From Corynebacterium meitnerae (lineage in GTDB: Bacteria; Actinomycetota; Actinomycetes; Mycobacteriales; Mycobacteriaceae): a stretch of 64,000 nucleotides of DNA. A model generated the notes under the pieces. The model saw only the letters and a list, made by a program, of their open reading frames with translations. It was not told where the DNA came from and made no database searches. The stretch lies in NCBI RefSeq assembly GCF_027570075.1, contig NZ_JAKMUS010000013.1:1-64000 (forward strand). Direction: 5' to 3'. Positions 56,571 to 64,000 of this stretch are shown piece by piece (the stretch's first letter is position 1; every line of letters begins with the position of its first letter). The translations under genes were made by a program, and so were the position numbers.

Positions 56571-56577
56571 GTTCGCC

Positions 56578-57165
56578 ATGTCAGAAACTGTCACTACATC
56601 TTCCCCGCGCTCGAGCGCCGCTGTTGCGAAGGATCTCGCACTCATCACTATGTTCGCGGCACTCATCTGCGTGCTCGGCTTCGTGTCCATCCCTGTCGGT
56701 GCAGCAGGCGTGCCCATCGTGCTGCAAAACGTGGCCACCATCCTCACGGGCCTTGTGCTTGGCGGCCGTCGCGGTTTCCTGGCCACCGGTCTCTTCTTGC
56801 TCATCAGCCTCGCGTTCCCCGTCCTGGCTGGCGGCCGCACGCTCATCCAGGCTTTCGCCGGTCCCAGCATCGGATACTTGCTCGGTTACCTGCTCGGCGC
56901 GGCTGCGGCTGGTTACATTGCCTACCGCGCACCGCGCAACAACAAGGCCGTCATGGTCACTCTGTTCGTTGCGGGTGGTCTCGTCGCGGTCTTCCTGCAG
57001 TACTTCTTCGGCACCTTCGGTCTCATGTGGCGCGCAGACATGAACCTCGGCACCGCGGTCGCCGCACAGGGAGCGTTCATCGTCCCCGATCTGGCCAAGC
57101 TCGCAGTCATGGTGGCGATCGCGCTCGCCGTACACGCGGCGTTCCCGCAACTCCGTCGCCGTTAA
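56578..57165 (+). CDS. bioY: Biotin ECF transporter substrate-binding subunit BioY
   Basis: A 195-residue membrane protein with about six hydrophobic segments, the S-component that captures biotin. BioY hallmarks are FVSIPVGAAGVPIVLQNVATILTGLVLG (core GVPIVLQNVATILTGLVLG), GGRTLIQAFAGPSIGYLLG, and a late helix pair. It forms a complex with BioM (ATPase) and BioN (coupling protein), encoded next. The ATG is seven bases after a -10 hexamer, so the message is probably leaderless. Confidence 0.93.
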   Translation: MSETVTTSSPRSSAAVAKDLALITMFAALICVLGFVSIPVGAAGVPIVLQNVATILTGLVLGGRRGFLATGLFLLISLAFPVLAGGRTLIQAFAGPSIGYLLGYLLGAAAAGYIAYRAPRNNKAVMVTLFVAGGLVAVFLQYFFGTFGLMWRADMNLGTAVAAQGAFIVPDLAKLAVMVAIALAVHAAFPQLRRR

Positions 57166-57168
57166 GCT
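57163..57168 (+). promoter_or_regulatory. Possible internal -10 TAAGCT before bioM
   Basis: TAAGCT overlaps the bioY stop codon and lies six bases before the bioM GTG. It could be an internal leaderless promoter or a chance match, because the genes are otherwise arranged as an operon. Confidence 0.25.
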
Positions 57169-57174
57169 TGGCTC

Positions 57175-57867
57175 GTGCCCACTATCACGTTCGACGGCGC
57201 TGGTGTCGTCTACGAAGGAAGAACAATCCTTGAGCCGGTGTCTCTGACTCTCACTGAGCAGCGCATCGGCATCATCGGTTCCAATGGTTCCGGCAAATCG
57301 ACGCTCGTGCGCATGATCAACGGTCTCATTGAGCCCACTCAAGGGCGCGTGCTTTTCGACGGCTCCCCCACCACCCCCCACGGCAAACACATCCGCCGCC
57401 GCGTTGGCTTCATTTTTTCTGATGCTGAAGCTCAGATTGTCATGCCGCGCGTCCGCGATGACATTGCCTTTTCCCTGCGCCGCTTCAAACTGCCAAAAGC
57501 TGAAGTCAACCAGCGCGTTGACGCCATGATGGAGAAATGTGGACTCACGGCGCTCGCAGACAACTCTCCCCACACACTCTCCGGCGGCGAGAAGCAGATG
57601 CTGGCGCTTGCCGCCGTTATGGTCATCGAACCGGAGACCATCATCGCCGATGAACCCACTACTCTGCTGGATCTGCGCAACCGGAAGCGGATTATTCGGG
57701 AATTGGAGGAGCTGGACCAACAAGTCATCGTTGTGACGCATGACCTTGACATGCTCCACAATTTCGCCCGCGTGATCTGCATTAACGACGGAACAGTGGC
57801 GTACGACGGCACCCCGCGCGACGCCATCTCCTTTTACACCGACCTGATGGAGCGGACCTCCCCATGA
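57175..57867 (+). CDS. bioM: Biotin ECF transporter ATPase BioM
   Basis: A 230-residue ABC ATPase (EcfA type). Walker A is IGSNGSGKSTLVR, the signature is TLSGGEKQMLAL, Walker B is VIEPETIIADEPTTLLD, and the H-loop is VVTHDLDML. It energises BioY-mediated biotin uptake on the cytosolic side. It starts with GTG nine bases after bioY and overlaps bioN by ATGA. Confidence 0.93.
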   Translation: MPTITFDGAGVVYEGRTILEPVSLTLTEQRIGIIGSNGSGKSTLVRMINGLIEPTQGRVLFDGSPTTPHGKHIRRRVGFIFSDAEAQIVMPRVRDDIAFSLRRFKLPKAEVNQRVDAMMEKCGLTALADNSPHTLSGGEKQMLALAAVMVIEPETIIADEPTTLLDLRNRKRIIRELEELDQQVIVVTHDLDMLHNFARVICINDGTVAYDGTPRDAISFYTDLMERTSP

Positions 57868-58478
57868 TCCGTGAGCTCCCTTTAGGCGTCTACGTGCCCG
57901 GCAGCACCCTCGTGCACCGGGCTTCGCCGACGTTGAAGTTTCTTGCCATCGTGGTGCTGATCATCTTGGTCACGTGGCTGCCAACTCGCCCCTGGCATAC
58001 GGCTGCCGTTCTGGGTGGAGTGCTGGCTTTCTACGCCGTGGCCCGTATTCCTCTGCGCACGACCTGGCGCCAGCTCGCCCCGATCCTGCCCTTCTTGGCT
58101 TTCCTGGGCGCGTTCATGTGGTGGCAAAACGGCTTCGACAAGATGCTCACCGTCGCCATCGGGCTTATCGCTTCTTTCCTCGCAGCGACGCTACTCACCC
58201 TCACCACCACCATCGAGGCACTGCTTACAGCCCTCGAGAAAAACATGGCTCCGCTGGCTCGCATCGGCCTCCCCGTGGACACCATTTCGCTGGCCATCGC
58301 GCTAACGATCCGCCAGATCCCCGTCCTGCTCAACACCGCCAACGAATCACTCGCTGCGCGCAAAGCACGCGGTGCACGCTTCTCCTTGTTGGCCTTCGGC
58401 ACTCCCCTAGTCATCCGCAGCATCCGCCGCGCCGAGATGACGGGCGAGGCTCTCATGGCGCGCGGCGCCGTCGATTAG
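57864..58478 (+). CDS. bioN: Biotin ECF transporter transmembrane subunit BioN
   Basis: A 204-residue EcfT/CbiQ-family protein with four to five hydrophobic segments (N-terminal half) and two cytosolic coupling helices. These carry the Ala-Arg-Gly signatures ARKARGARFS (about 167-176) and ALMARGAVD at the C-terminus, which contact the ATPases. It couples ATP hydrolysis in BioM to BioY. The four-base overlap with bioM indicates tight co-expression. Confidence 0.92.
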   Translation: MIRELPLGVYVPGSTLVHRASPTLKFLAIVVLIILVTWLPTRPWHTAAVLGGVLAFYAVARIPLRTTWRQLAPILPFLAFLGAFMWWQNGFDKMLTVAIGLIASFLAATLLTLTTTIEALLTALEKNMAPLARIGLPVDTISLAIALTIRQIPVLLNTANESLAARKARGARFSLLAFGTPLVIRSIRRAEMTGEALMARGAVD

Positions 58479-58525
58479 GAACAACGAAACAGCGACCACA
58501 ACCAAAGTATCATACTTAAGTTTGT

Positions 58526-58544
58526 TAAAGTTAGGCTTCCCTTC
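58526..58544 (+). promoter_or_regulatory. DtxR-like iron box upstream of the HtaA-domain gene
   Basis: The 19-mer TAAAGTTAGGCTTCCCTTC matches the DtxR consensus TTAGGTTAGSCTAACCTAA at 13 positions, including the core GTTAGGCT. A -10-like TAAAGT (58526-58531) lies within it. The ribosome site GAAAGGA and ATG 58568 follow. Binding of iron-loaded DtxR would repress the gene. Confidence 0.5.
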
Positions 58545-58567
58545 CCGTGCTGTTTTGAAAGGACCCC

Positions 58568-60598
58568 ATGAGTTTTACAAGAGTCGCGGTAACTGCATCA
58601 GTTGTTGCCGCAATGCAGGCTGGTTTAGCTCCTGCGCCGTACACACACGCAGAGCCCCCTTCAGCCAGTGCTCCGGCCGCTGTCTCTAGTTCCTACGGTT
58701 ACGTCAATTCAGTCAATGTGGGTGACATCCCAAGCACCGCTGTAGTCGATCCAACTCGTAACCGGGTGTATGTCCCCGTCGATCGTCTTCAAGGTAATCC
58801 AGGGGGCATAACCTGGTTTGATCCTTCGACAGGGCAAGCGAGTCCGGAAGTTTTTGAATTGGAGTACCCGGAGCCAAAGAAGATTCTTCTAAGCGCGGAT
58901 GCCTCAGAAATCTATGCTATTCACTATCGCACGAAGGACAAAGAGGGTGGTATCTCAGTCCTTGACGCGGAGACTGGGGAGATCAAACGATTCATTGGCG
59001 GAATCCCGCGTTTCATTGATACAGCCGTTGTCCACAATGGCGTTATCTACCTCACAGACGGGAAAGCGATCATCAAAGTCGATCCCTCCACGGGCTCGGT
59101 TTCTGCTCCACTGCAGGTGAGCACACAGAAATACCCCCTGATCAAGGACATTGTCGTTGATCCCAAAACGAACAAGTTGTGGGTCGCCGAGGGCCGTGGA
59201 TTGGTACTCACCACTGTGTCACTCGAAACCTTTACCTGGGACGCAAATGTTGAAATCAAGGTGTCGGACTGGCGTGATACCGGTGGCCGAGCTTCCAAAC
59301 TAGCGTTGGACCCCGTGCTCGGGCATCTGTATGTAGCGGTTGATTCGCGGCTTAACGACGCTTGGACGACCAACAAGATCCAGATCCTCGATTCTGCTAC
59401 CGGAAAACACTACGACCATCTCATTGAGGTTGGTGAGAGTATCCGGGACCTCGTAGTAAACCCTGTCACACACGAATTGATCGTCAGCGATGGTGGCACA
59501 AATTCCGTTTATATCGTGAGCCCAGACACCTGGTCTGCCACAAAGGCTGCTGACTTCAACGCATTGGGCATCACAACCGCAGGAGCAGGCGGAGTAAATA
59601 CGTATGATGCCGCGTTTACGCCTGATGGAGAGCAACTGTATGTCACTCATCCATATGCAGGCGAAGGTAGCCAAGGCGGCAAACTTAGCATTCTCAAGCG
59701 TGCGGGCGGGAAGCCGGCAATCACGCCCCTGAAGCTCGAAGATGTGTCCCCCGAAGGCTCCGATCCAACACCACCACAGTCCCCTGATTGGGTAGCACCC
59801 AAGCATCCTGCCTTGCCCGAAGCGCCCAAAGACTCTAAAGAGGTTTCCGGCGCCACGTTCTCATGGGGTATTAACAACTATGCAGGTGCCTGGACAAAGA
59901 CTGCTTTGGGTGCCGCTGAACAAAAGGATTCGATCTTCACCTTCCAAAGCGATGAAGGATGGTTCGACCAGAGCAACGGCTCCTTTGCCATCAATTACAG
60001 GGGCGGAGTGCGTATCAGCCACTATGAAGGTCTCAATATCCAAGTGATTACGGAGCTTGCGAGTCCGACGGTGCACCGGAATCCAGATGGTTCTGGGTAC
60101 GTCACAGCCTCACTGTCGTGGCAAGTTGATGATCAGCTTTCCCCAGGCTACAAGCGGGTTACCCTGATGACTTTTGCCAATTCCGAAATCGAACGAAGCG
60201 ACGCAGGGACACGGTTAGTCATCCAACCTGATTTCGAAAACGCCACCTATCAAGGCCACAATGGCGCCTTCCCTACTGAATTCATCGATGCCCTCCCCGA
60301 GTCAATGCGGGCGTGGTGGTACCGCACCGGCGCATCACAAGATGACAACAAGGCTCCGCTGCCTATTCATCTCCAGATTCCCGATGTGTTCGTAGACGCG
60401 CCATCACCAGATCCTGATCTAAACCCACCCAGCGATTCTCCCTCAAGCGTTACAACTCCTTGGATAATCGCACTCACGGTTGTGGCCGTGCTAGCAAGTG
60501 TCTTCGCTGCAGCTATTGGAGTCATGCGGAACGCACCCCAGGCGATCCCAGAACCTTTAAGGGCTTGGCTGTCTAACTTGAATCTGCCGCGCCTGTAG
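58568..60598 (+). CDS. Surface protein with beta-propeller and HtaA heme-binding domain
   Basis: A 676-residue secreted, membrane-anchored protein. A signal peptide (about 1-28, cleavage near THA-EP) is followed by a YVTN/YncE-like beta-propeller (about 42-390; repeats such as VYVPVDRLQ, LWVAEGRGLV, LYVAVDSRL and LYVTHPYAG). A Pro-rich linker (about 392-425) leads to one HtaA domain (about 427-605). In it Y438 (WGINNYAGAW) and H485 (VRISHYEGL) align with the heme-ligand Tyr and His of C. diphtheriae HtaA. A C-terminal helix (about 631-653) and a short basic tail end the protein. Heme capture at the cell surface is likely, and the propeller may bind a host protein or sugar (inference). Codon choice appears less GC-biased than in neighbours. 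Confidence 0.8.
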   Translation: MSFTRVAVTASVVAAMQAGLAPAPYTHAEPPSASAPAAVSSSYGYVNSVNVGDIPSTAVVDPTRNRVYVPVDRLQGNPGGITWFDPSTGQASPEVFELEYPEPKKILLSADASEIYAIHYRTKDKEGGISVLDAETGEIKRFIGGIPRFIDTAVVHNGVIYLTDGKAIIKVDPSTGSVSAPLQVSTQKYPLIKDIVVDPKTNKLWVAEGRGLVLTTVSLETFTWDANVEIKVSDWRDTGGRASKLALDPVLGHLYVAVDSRLNDAWTTNKIQILDSATGKHYDHLIEVGESIRDLVVNPVTHELIVSDGGTNSVYIVSPDTWSATKAADFNALGITTAGAGGVNTYDAAFTPDGEQLYVTHPYAGEGSQGGKLSILKRAGGKPAITPLKLEDVSPEGSDPTPPQSPDWVAPKHPALPEAPKDSKEVSGATFSWGINNYAGAWTKTALGAAEQKDSIFTFQSDEGWFDQSNGSFAINYRGGVRISHYEGLNIQVITELASPTVHRNPDGSGYVTASLSWQVDDQLSPGYKRVTLMTFANSEIERSDAGTRLVIQPDFENATYQGHNGAFPTEFIDALPESMRAWWYRTGASQDDNKAPLPIHLQIPDVFVDAPSPDPDLNPPSDSPSSVTTPWIIALTVVAVLASVFAAAIGVMRNAPQAIPEPLRAWLSNLNLPRL

Positions 60599-60610
60599 CC
60601 AATCACGAAA

Positions 60611-60656
60611 ACAAAAAAGATGGCGCGGCCTCTCTACAAAGGAGGGGCCGCGCCAT
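60611..60656 (-). terminator. Strong terminator of pspA, also between convergent genes
   Basis: ATGGCGCGGCC (60620-60630) and GGCCGCGCCAT (60646-60656) form a perfect 11-base stem with an inner CTC/GAG. On the minus strand the stem is followed by TCTTTTTTGTTTT (60619-60607), a classic terminator for pspA. It also ends transcription from the HtaA-domain gene. Confidence 0.85.
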
Positions 60657-60681
60657 TACCCGTAAGAAGGGCTAGAAGCGT

Positions 60682-61527
60682 TTAGCTCTCGCCGCGCAGC
60701 TCACGCATACGCTCTGCCACTGCATCATTGGACACACCAGTGGTGTCCGTCGAGCCGGTGGAGCCAGTGTTGTTGCCCTCGATGGCCTGCTGCCCCTTAC
60801 CGGACTCAAGCTGACCCATCTCGGCGCGGATCTGCTCCAGGCGGGAGTGGCCAGCCAGCTGGATGCCAGCCTGCTCAACCTCAGCCATGCGGCCCTGGAC
60901 AGAGCCCTGAGCCAGCTCGGCCTGGCCGAGAGCGTTGGCGTAGCGGCGCTCAATCTTCTCACGCACCTGATCCAGGTTCGGCTGGTTGCCGCCGGCGATG
61001 GAGTTCATGGACTGCAGGGACTCCGCAACCTTCTCCTGCATCTTGGCCTGCTCCAGCTGGGACAGCAGCTTGGAGCGCTCAGCCACCTGCTGCTGCAGCT
61101 GCATTGCATTGCGCTCAACAGCCTGCTTTGCCTGCTGAGCCTGCTGCAGAGCCTGGTCGTGGAGCTGCTTGGTATCCTCAACGCCCTGCTCAGCGGTGAC
61201 GAGCTGAGCAGCGAAAGCCTCAGCAGCGTTCTCGTACTCGGTGGCCTTCTGGTTGTCGCCTTCAGCACGAGACTTGTCAGCAAGCTGAAGAGCCTGCTTG
61301 GTGTTAGCCTGCAGCTTCTCCACATCAGCGAGACGGCGGTTCAGCTGCATCTCCAGCTGGCGCTGGTTACCAATGACAGCAGCTGCCTGCTGGGACAGTG
61401 CTTGGTGCTGGCGCTGTGCCTCACCAATTGCCTGCTCGATCTGAACCTTCGGGTCAGCGTGCTCCTCGATCTTGTTGTCAAAGAGTGCCATCAGGTACTT
61501 CCAGGCTTTAACAAACGGGTTAGCCAT
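60682..61527 (-). CDS. pspA: PspA/IM30 family membrane-stress protein
   Basis: A 281-residue coiled-coil protein beginning [33 protein letters not shown] (first part [16 protein letters not shown]). The helical core spans about 25-225 and is rich in Gln and Ala. The C-terminal tail (about 230-281) is Gly/Ser/Thr-rich and ends in a short helix ([13 protein letters not shown]). PspA proteins polymerise on damaged membranes. The neighbour clgR matches the mycobacterial clgR-pspA operon (Rv2745c-Rv2744c). GAAAGG precedes the ATG. Confidence 0.9.
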   Translation of the reverse strand: MANPFVKAWKYLMALFDNKIEEHADPKVQIEQAIGEAQRQHQALSQQAAAVIGNQRQLEMQLNRRLADVEKLQANTKQALQLADKSRAEGDNQKATEYENAAEAFAAQLVTAEQGVEDTKQLHDQALQQAQQAKQAVERNAMQLQQQVAERSKLLSQLEQAKMQEKVAESLQSMNSIAGGNQPNLDQVREKIERRYANALGQAELAQGSVQGRMAEVEQAGIQLAGHSRLEQIRAEMGQLESGKGQQAIEGNNTGSTGSTDTTGVSNDAVAERMRELRGES

Positions 61528-61629
61528 GGTTGATCTACCTTTCTCTCGCTTGCACTACTGCAGCAAAAATTGTTCTTAAAAAATGTTCCCCTACATGGTA
61601 CGCGGGGCACGCGTTATGTGCGCGTCGTT

Positions 61630-61977
61630 CTAGACCTCTGCGGCAGCAGGCGGGGTGTGGGCCAGTTCGTCTGCCATAGCCTGAAGCGATAGGTTGGCCA
61701 CAGCTTCCATGAGCAAGTCAGCCACCGTCGTATCCAGTGCAACGCACACAGAGGCGAGGAGCTCAGACGATACTTCCTTCCGGCCACGTTCCAGCTCAGA
61801 TAGATAGCCAGGGGAGACACGCGCGACGGACGCCAGTTCACGCAGCGTCACGCCTTTATCCGCGCGGAAAGCACGCAAAGACATGCCAAGGGCTTCCCGC
61901 AGTAGCGGTTCACGCACCTTCTCACGGGGCAGGACCGTCGGTGCGGGCTGGTACTTAAGAGTCGTTGTTGTTGCCAT
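61630..61977 (-). CDS. clgR: XRE-type regulator ClgR
   Basis: A 115-residue activator of Clp protease and stress genes. The helix-turn-helix is about 40-75 (LREALGMSLRAFRADKGVTLRELASVARVSPGYLSELERG; core TLRELASVARVSPGYLSE). The C-terminus ends in a short, Ala-rich tail (HTPPAAAEV) resembling a ClpXP-recognised C-terminus. ATG 61977 lies eight bases after the cinA stop without a clear ribosome site; thirteen in-frame codons upstream are possible. The downstream pspA is a likely target or operon partner. Confidence 0.88.
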   Translation of the reverse strand: MATTTTLKYQPAPTVLPREKVREPLLREALGMSLRAFRADKGVTLRELASVARVSPGYLSELERGRKEVSSELLASVCVALDTTVADLLMEAVANLSLQAMADELAHTPPAAAEV

Positions 61978-61985
61978 CACGTGTT

Positions 61986-62492
61986 CTAACGAACCATCCC
62001 TTCTTTTTGTTCCCACGCCTCAATTTCACGGCGCAATTCCGTCAAACCTGCGGTGACGGCGGCGGTGCGGATGGCTTGCCGGTCACCGCGGATAAGCGGC
62101 GCGCGCACCGCGATAGTGCGGGTGGGGCCTGCCACAGCAACGTACACTTCGCCCACCGGGTGTCCATCTTGAGGGGTTGGCCCGGCAACCCCTGTAAGTG
62201 CGACGGCCCAATCGGAACCACACACGCGCTGCGCGCCGCGGGCCATGTGCTCCGCAGTCACCGGCGATACAGGACCATGCTCAGCGAGCACCTCCGCCGG
62301 CACCCCCGCGAGGCTGCCTTTCAGGTCTGTTGCGTAGGTGACCAGTCCCCCACGCAGCACCGCAGACGCACCGGGTACGTTCGCCAGCGTCGCACATGCG
62401 AGACCAGCGGTGAGGGACTCACAGAAAGACAGGGTGTGGGAGTGGTCCCGGAGGACGCGTACAAGCTCCGCCTCAATCCCGCTCTCCATCAT
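61986..62492 (-). CDS. pncC: CinA C-terminal-type nicotinamide-nucleotide amidohydrolase
   Basis: A 168-residue stand-alone CinA_C domain. It deamidates NMN to nicotinic-acid mononucleotide in pyridine-nucleotide salvage. Motifs are TLSFCESLTAGLACATLANVPGAS (active-site Ser/Thr region; core FCESLTAGL), GGLVTYATDLK and VALTGVAGPTPQDG. The N-terminal MoaB-like domain of full CinA is absent, as in most actinobacteria. The start overlaps the pgsA stop, and clgR follows, so pgsA-pncC-clgR probably form one unit. Confidence 0.9.
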   Translation of the reverse strand: MMESGIEAELVRVLRDHSHTLSFCESLTAGLACATLANVPGASAVLRGGLVTYATDLKGSLAGVPAEVLAEHGPVSPVTAEHMARGAQRVCGSDWAVALTGVAGPTPQDGHPVGEVYVAVAGPTRTIAVRAPLIRGDRQAIRTAAVTAGLTELRREIEAWEQKEGMVR

Positions 62493-63028
62493 GCTGGGGT
62501 CCTGTTAGCGCGCGCACCGTCGACGAGGTACTGCACACCCGTGACCACCGTGACCACGACGGCGATGAGCATGACAACGAGCGTGGGTACCTCCATCCAG
62601 CCGGGCAGTGGGCACAGGTACAGCGCCACACCGAGCGTTTGCAGCACGGTCTTCAGCTTGCCGCCCTTCGACGCCGGAACAACCTTGCCCTGGCGCAGCA
62701 TCCACATACGCCAGAACGTGATGCCCAGTTCGCGTACCACGATGACCACGGTGATCCAGATCGGCAGCGAGCTGGCAATATTCAGGGTGACCAGGGCCGT
62801 AATCATCAGCGCCTTATCCGCAATCGGATCGGCGATCTTGCCAAAGTCCGTGATCAGACCGCGTGCACGCGCAATGTCACCATCAAGTTTGTCCGTGATC
62901 ATCAGCGCCACGAACACGCCAAACGCCCACCACCAGCGTTCACTGAGCACAAGCCACGCAAACACCGGCGTAAAAAGAATGCGCAAAGATGTGAGGACGT
63001 TCGGAAGATTCCAATTGGACTGTTTCAC
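62489..63028 (-). CDS. pgsA: CDP-diacylglycerol-glycerol-3-phosphate 3-phosphatidyltransferase
   Basis: A 179-residue membrane enzyme that makes phosphatidylglycerol-phosphate. The CDP-alcohol phosphatidyltransferase signature is complete: D-G-x2-A-R-x8-G-x3-D-x3-D in DGDIARARGLITDFGKIADP plus ADKAL. About five hydrophobic segments are seen. GTG 63028 follows a TAGGCT hexamer by seven bases. ATG 63058, ten codons earlier, would overlap the start of the opposite gene and lies upstream of this promoter. The alternative name Pgs2-like phosphatidylinositol-phosphate synthase is less likely because of the position next to cinA. Confidence 0.88.
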   Translation of the reverse strand: MKQSNWNLPNVLTSLRILFTPVFAWLVLSERWWWAFGVFVALMITDKLDGDIARARGLITDFGKIADPIADKALMITALVTLNIASSLPIWITVVIVVRELGITFWRMWMLRQGKVVPASKGGKLKTVLQTLGVALYLCPLPGWMEVPTLVVMLIAVVVTVVTGVQYLVDGARANRTPA

Positions 63029-63035
63029 GCCCCCA

Positions 63036-63048
63036 AGCCTATTAGAAT
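63036..63048. promoter_or_regulatory. Back-to-back -10 hexamers of pgsA and the YciI-like gene
   Basis: TAGGCT on the minus strand (63041-63036) precedes the pgsA GTG by seven bases. TAGAAT on the plus strand (63043-63048) precedes ATG 63057 by eight bases. One base separates the two hexamers, so a single melted region could serve both directions. Confidence 0.55.
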
Positions 63049-63056
63049 CCGCGTCC

Positions 63057-63341
63057 ATGACCCACTTTATTGCTACCTACACGTACGGGGACCGGTCGCT
63101 TATTAGCGAAACCCGGCCCGCCCACCGTTCCTTCATCGCCCGCCTGAAAGAGCAAGGCCAGGTCATTGCCGCTGGCCCTTACGGGGATGGGACCCAATCC
63201 ATCATCATCGTGCGCCTACCAGACGGGGCCTCCCGCGGGGATGCAGCTGAGCTTCTCGCGGAAGACCCCTACTTGGCGGCGGGAGCCCTGGAAAACCGTG
63301 AGTTCCGTGAGTGGAACCCGGTCATCAACGTCTGGGAGTAG
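63057..63341 (+). CDS. YciI-like (YCII-related) protein
   Basis: A 94-residue protein of the YCII fold, a small ferredoxin-like dimer found in many bacteria. The N-terminus MTHFIATYTYGDRSLI, the histidine in RPAHRSFIARLKEQGQVIAAGPYGDG (H23) and EDPYLAAGALENREFREWNPV (DPY motif) fit the family. A catalytic His-Asp pair is proposed for some relatives, but the reaction is unknown. It is divergent from pgsA and convergent with the TerC gene. Confidence 0.85.
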   Translation: MTHFIATYTYGDRSLISETRPAHRSFIARLKEQGQVIAAGPYGDGTQSIIIVRLPDGASRGDAAELLAEDPYLAAGALENREFREWNPVINVWE

Positions 63342-63352
63342 TTTCTTACGAC

Positions 63353-64000
63353 CTAGCGTGCACCGCCACGCTTGACATCCAGGTGCGAGGTCTCACGCGA
63401 GCCGGTCGCGGTGTGGTCGCCCTTGCCTGACGTCGCCGGATCGTCGATCCACTCGATGTGAGTCCCGTGAGCATCCACCTTGCGGCGGTTGCCGTGATCG
63501 TCGTAGTCGATGTGGTACTTCTGCTCCTCGCGGCTGGAACGTCCCGCCTTGATGTCAGCGCGCTCCTTGATGACCGAGGCGACAGCCGTCACGATGAGCA
63601 CACCCACGATGACCACGAGCGACAGCACGGTGCTGACCTCAGGCACGTTGACGTTCTCGCCACCGTTAATGAAGGACAGGTTGTTCTCATGCAGGGCGTG
63701 CAGCAGCAGCTTCACACCGATGAAGCCGAGCACGACTGCCAGGCCGTATGACAGGTAGACGAGTTTGTCCAGCAGACCGTTCAGCAGGAAGTAGAGCTGA
63801 CGCAGACCCAGCAGCGCAAACGCGTTGGCGGTGAACACCAGGAACGCTTCCTGGGTGATGCCGTAGATGGCCGGGATGGAGTCGAAGGCGAACATCACGT
63901 CGACAAAGCCAATGGACAACAGCGCCACGAACAGCGGGGTGACAGCCTTCTTGCCTGCCTCCGTCAGCGAGAACAGGCGATCGCTGTGGTAGGACTTCGT
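63353..64000 (-). CDS. TerC/Alx family membrane protein (5' end outside window)
   Basis: The visible 215 codons are the C-terminal part of a TerC-family integral membrane protein. The first 24 residues run from the window edge (TKSYHSDRLFSLTEAGKKAV). The family motif follows: FVDVMFAFDSIPAIYGITQEAFLVF (core FAFDSIPAIYGITQEAFL), then NAFALLGLRQLYFLL. At least four hydrophobic segments are seen, ending with a charged cytosolic tail rich in His and Arg. TerC/Alx proteins are linked to manganese export and tellurite resistance. Translation in frame is open to the last base of the window, so the start lies beyond 64000. Confidence 0.85.
   Translation of the reverse strand, partial: TKSYHSDRLFSLTEAGKKAVTPLFVALLSIGFVDVMFAFDSIPAIYGITQEAFLVFTANAFALLGLRQLYFLLNGLLDKLVYLSYGLAVVLGFIGVKLLLHALHENNLSFINGGENVNVPEVSTVLSLVVIVGVLIVTAVASVIKERADIKAGRSSREEQKYHIDYDDHGNRRKVDAHGTHIEWIDDPATSGKGDHTATGSRETSHLDVKRGGAR

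Noticed and set aside
61528..61629. ClgR operator (CGC-N5-GCG) before pspA
   Set aside because: The CGC and GCG half-sites in this gap are seven bases apart, not five, so the known motif is not met.

Overview
The window looks like a stretch of core chromosome from a Corynebacterium species. The evidence is a DtxR protein with the full set of metal ligands next to sigB and galE, an AftC-like arabinofuranosyltransferase, SugR and the fructose PTS genes, BioYMN, ClgR/PspA, and many actinobacterial DUF families (3000, 3039, 3046, 3093, 3099, 3710, 4192, 4193). From memory, gene order closely follows C. glutamicum from aftC to ptsH and the mycobacterial hflX-dapF-miaA-miaB-recX-recA-pspA-clgR-pgsA block. 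The species cannot be fixed from sequence reading alone. I see no tRNA, rRNA, CRISPR array, prophage or insertion sequence. With the starts chosen here no gene-free stretch exceeds 300 bases.

Layout. 1-10.6 kb: cell-wall arabinan synthesis, Met-sulfoxide repair, coproheme decarboxylase, RNase D, Dxs, an RNA methyltransferase, dUTPase and DUF proteins. 10.6-24 kb: an NADPH-binding protein with a flavin oxidoreductase, SuhB/PpgK, the primary sigma factor SigA, a helicase, a methyltransferase, Dtd, then sigB-dtxR-galE with a SigH-type promoter before sigB. 24-36 kb: DUF4192, PAC2, two very large RNA helicases (HelY type and HrpA), OxyR, NrdR, and the SOS pair divS/lexA. 36-40.3 kb: sugR-fruK-ptsF-ptsH. 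40.4-52 kb: HNH nuclease, uracil permease, HflX, two unrecognised proteins, DapF, MiaA, DUF349, GNAT and Fic proteins. 52-64 kb: MiaB, RecX, RecA, the biotin ECF transporter BioYMN, a probable iron-regulated surface heme protein, PspA, ClgR, CinA, PgsA, a YciI-like protein and a TerC protein cut by the window end.

How it works together. Several regulators sit here with plausible targets nearby: DtxR with a DtxR-like box before the HtaA-domain protein, OxyR with a candidate site over its own promoter, LexA with half-sites near lexA/divS and a fuller box near recA, a BioQ-like palindrome before bioYMN, and SugR before the fructose PTS. Many genes appear to be leaderless: a TANNNT -10 hexamer lies 6-8 bases before the ATG/GTG. 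This let me fix several starts.

The most unusual signal is the 11-mer GCTTATCGACG, found 12 times exactly (both orientations) in coding DNA. It occupies three different codon contexts (Leu-Ile-Asp, Val-Asp-Lys, Ser-Ile-Ser with rare ATA), which suggests selection on DNA rather than protein. I found no obvious new multi-gene system.
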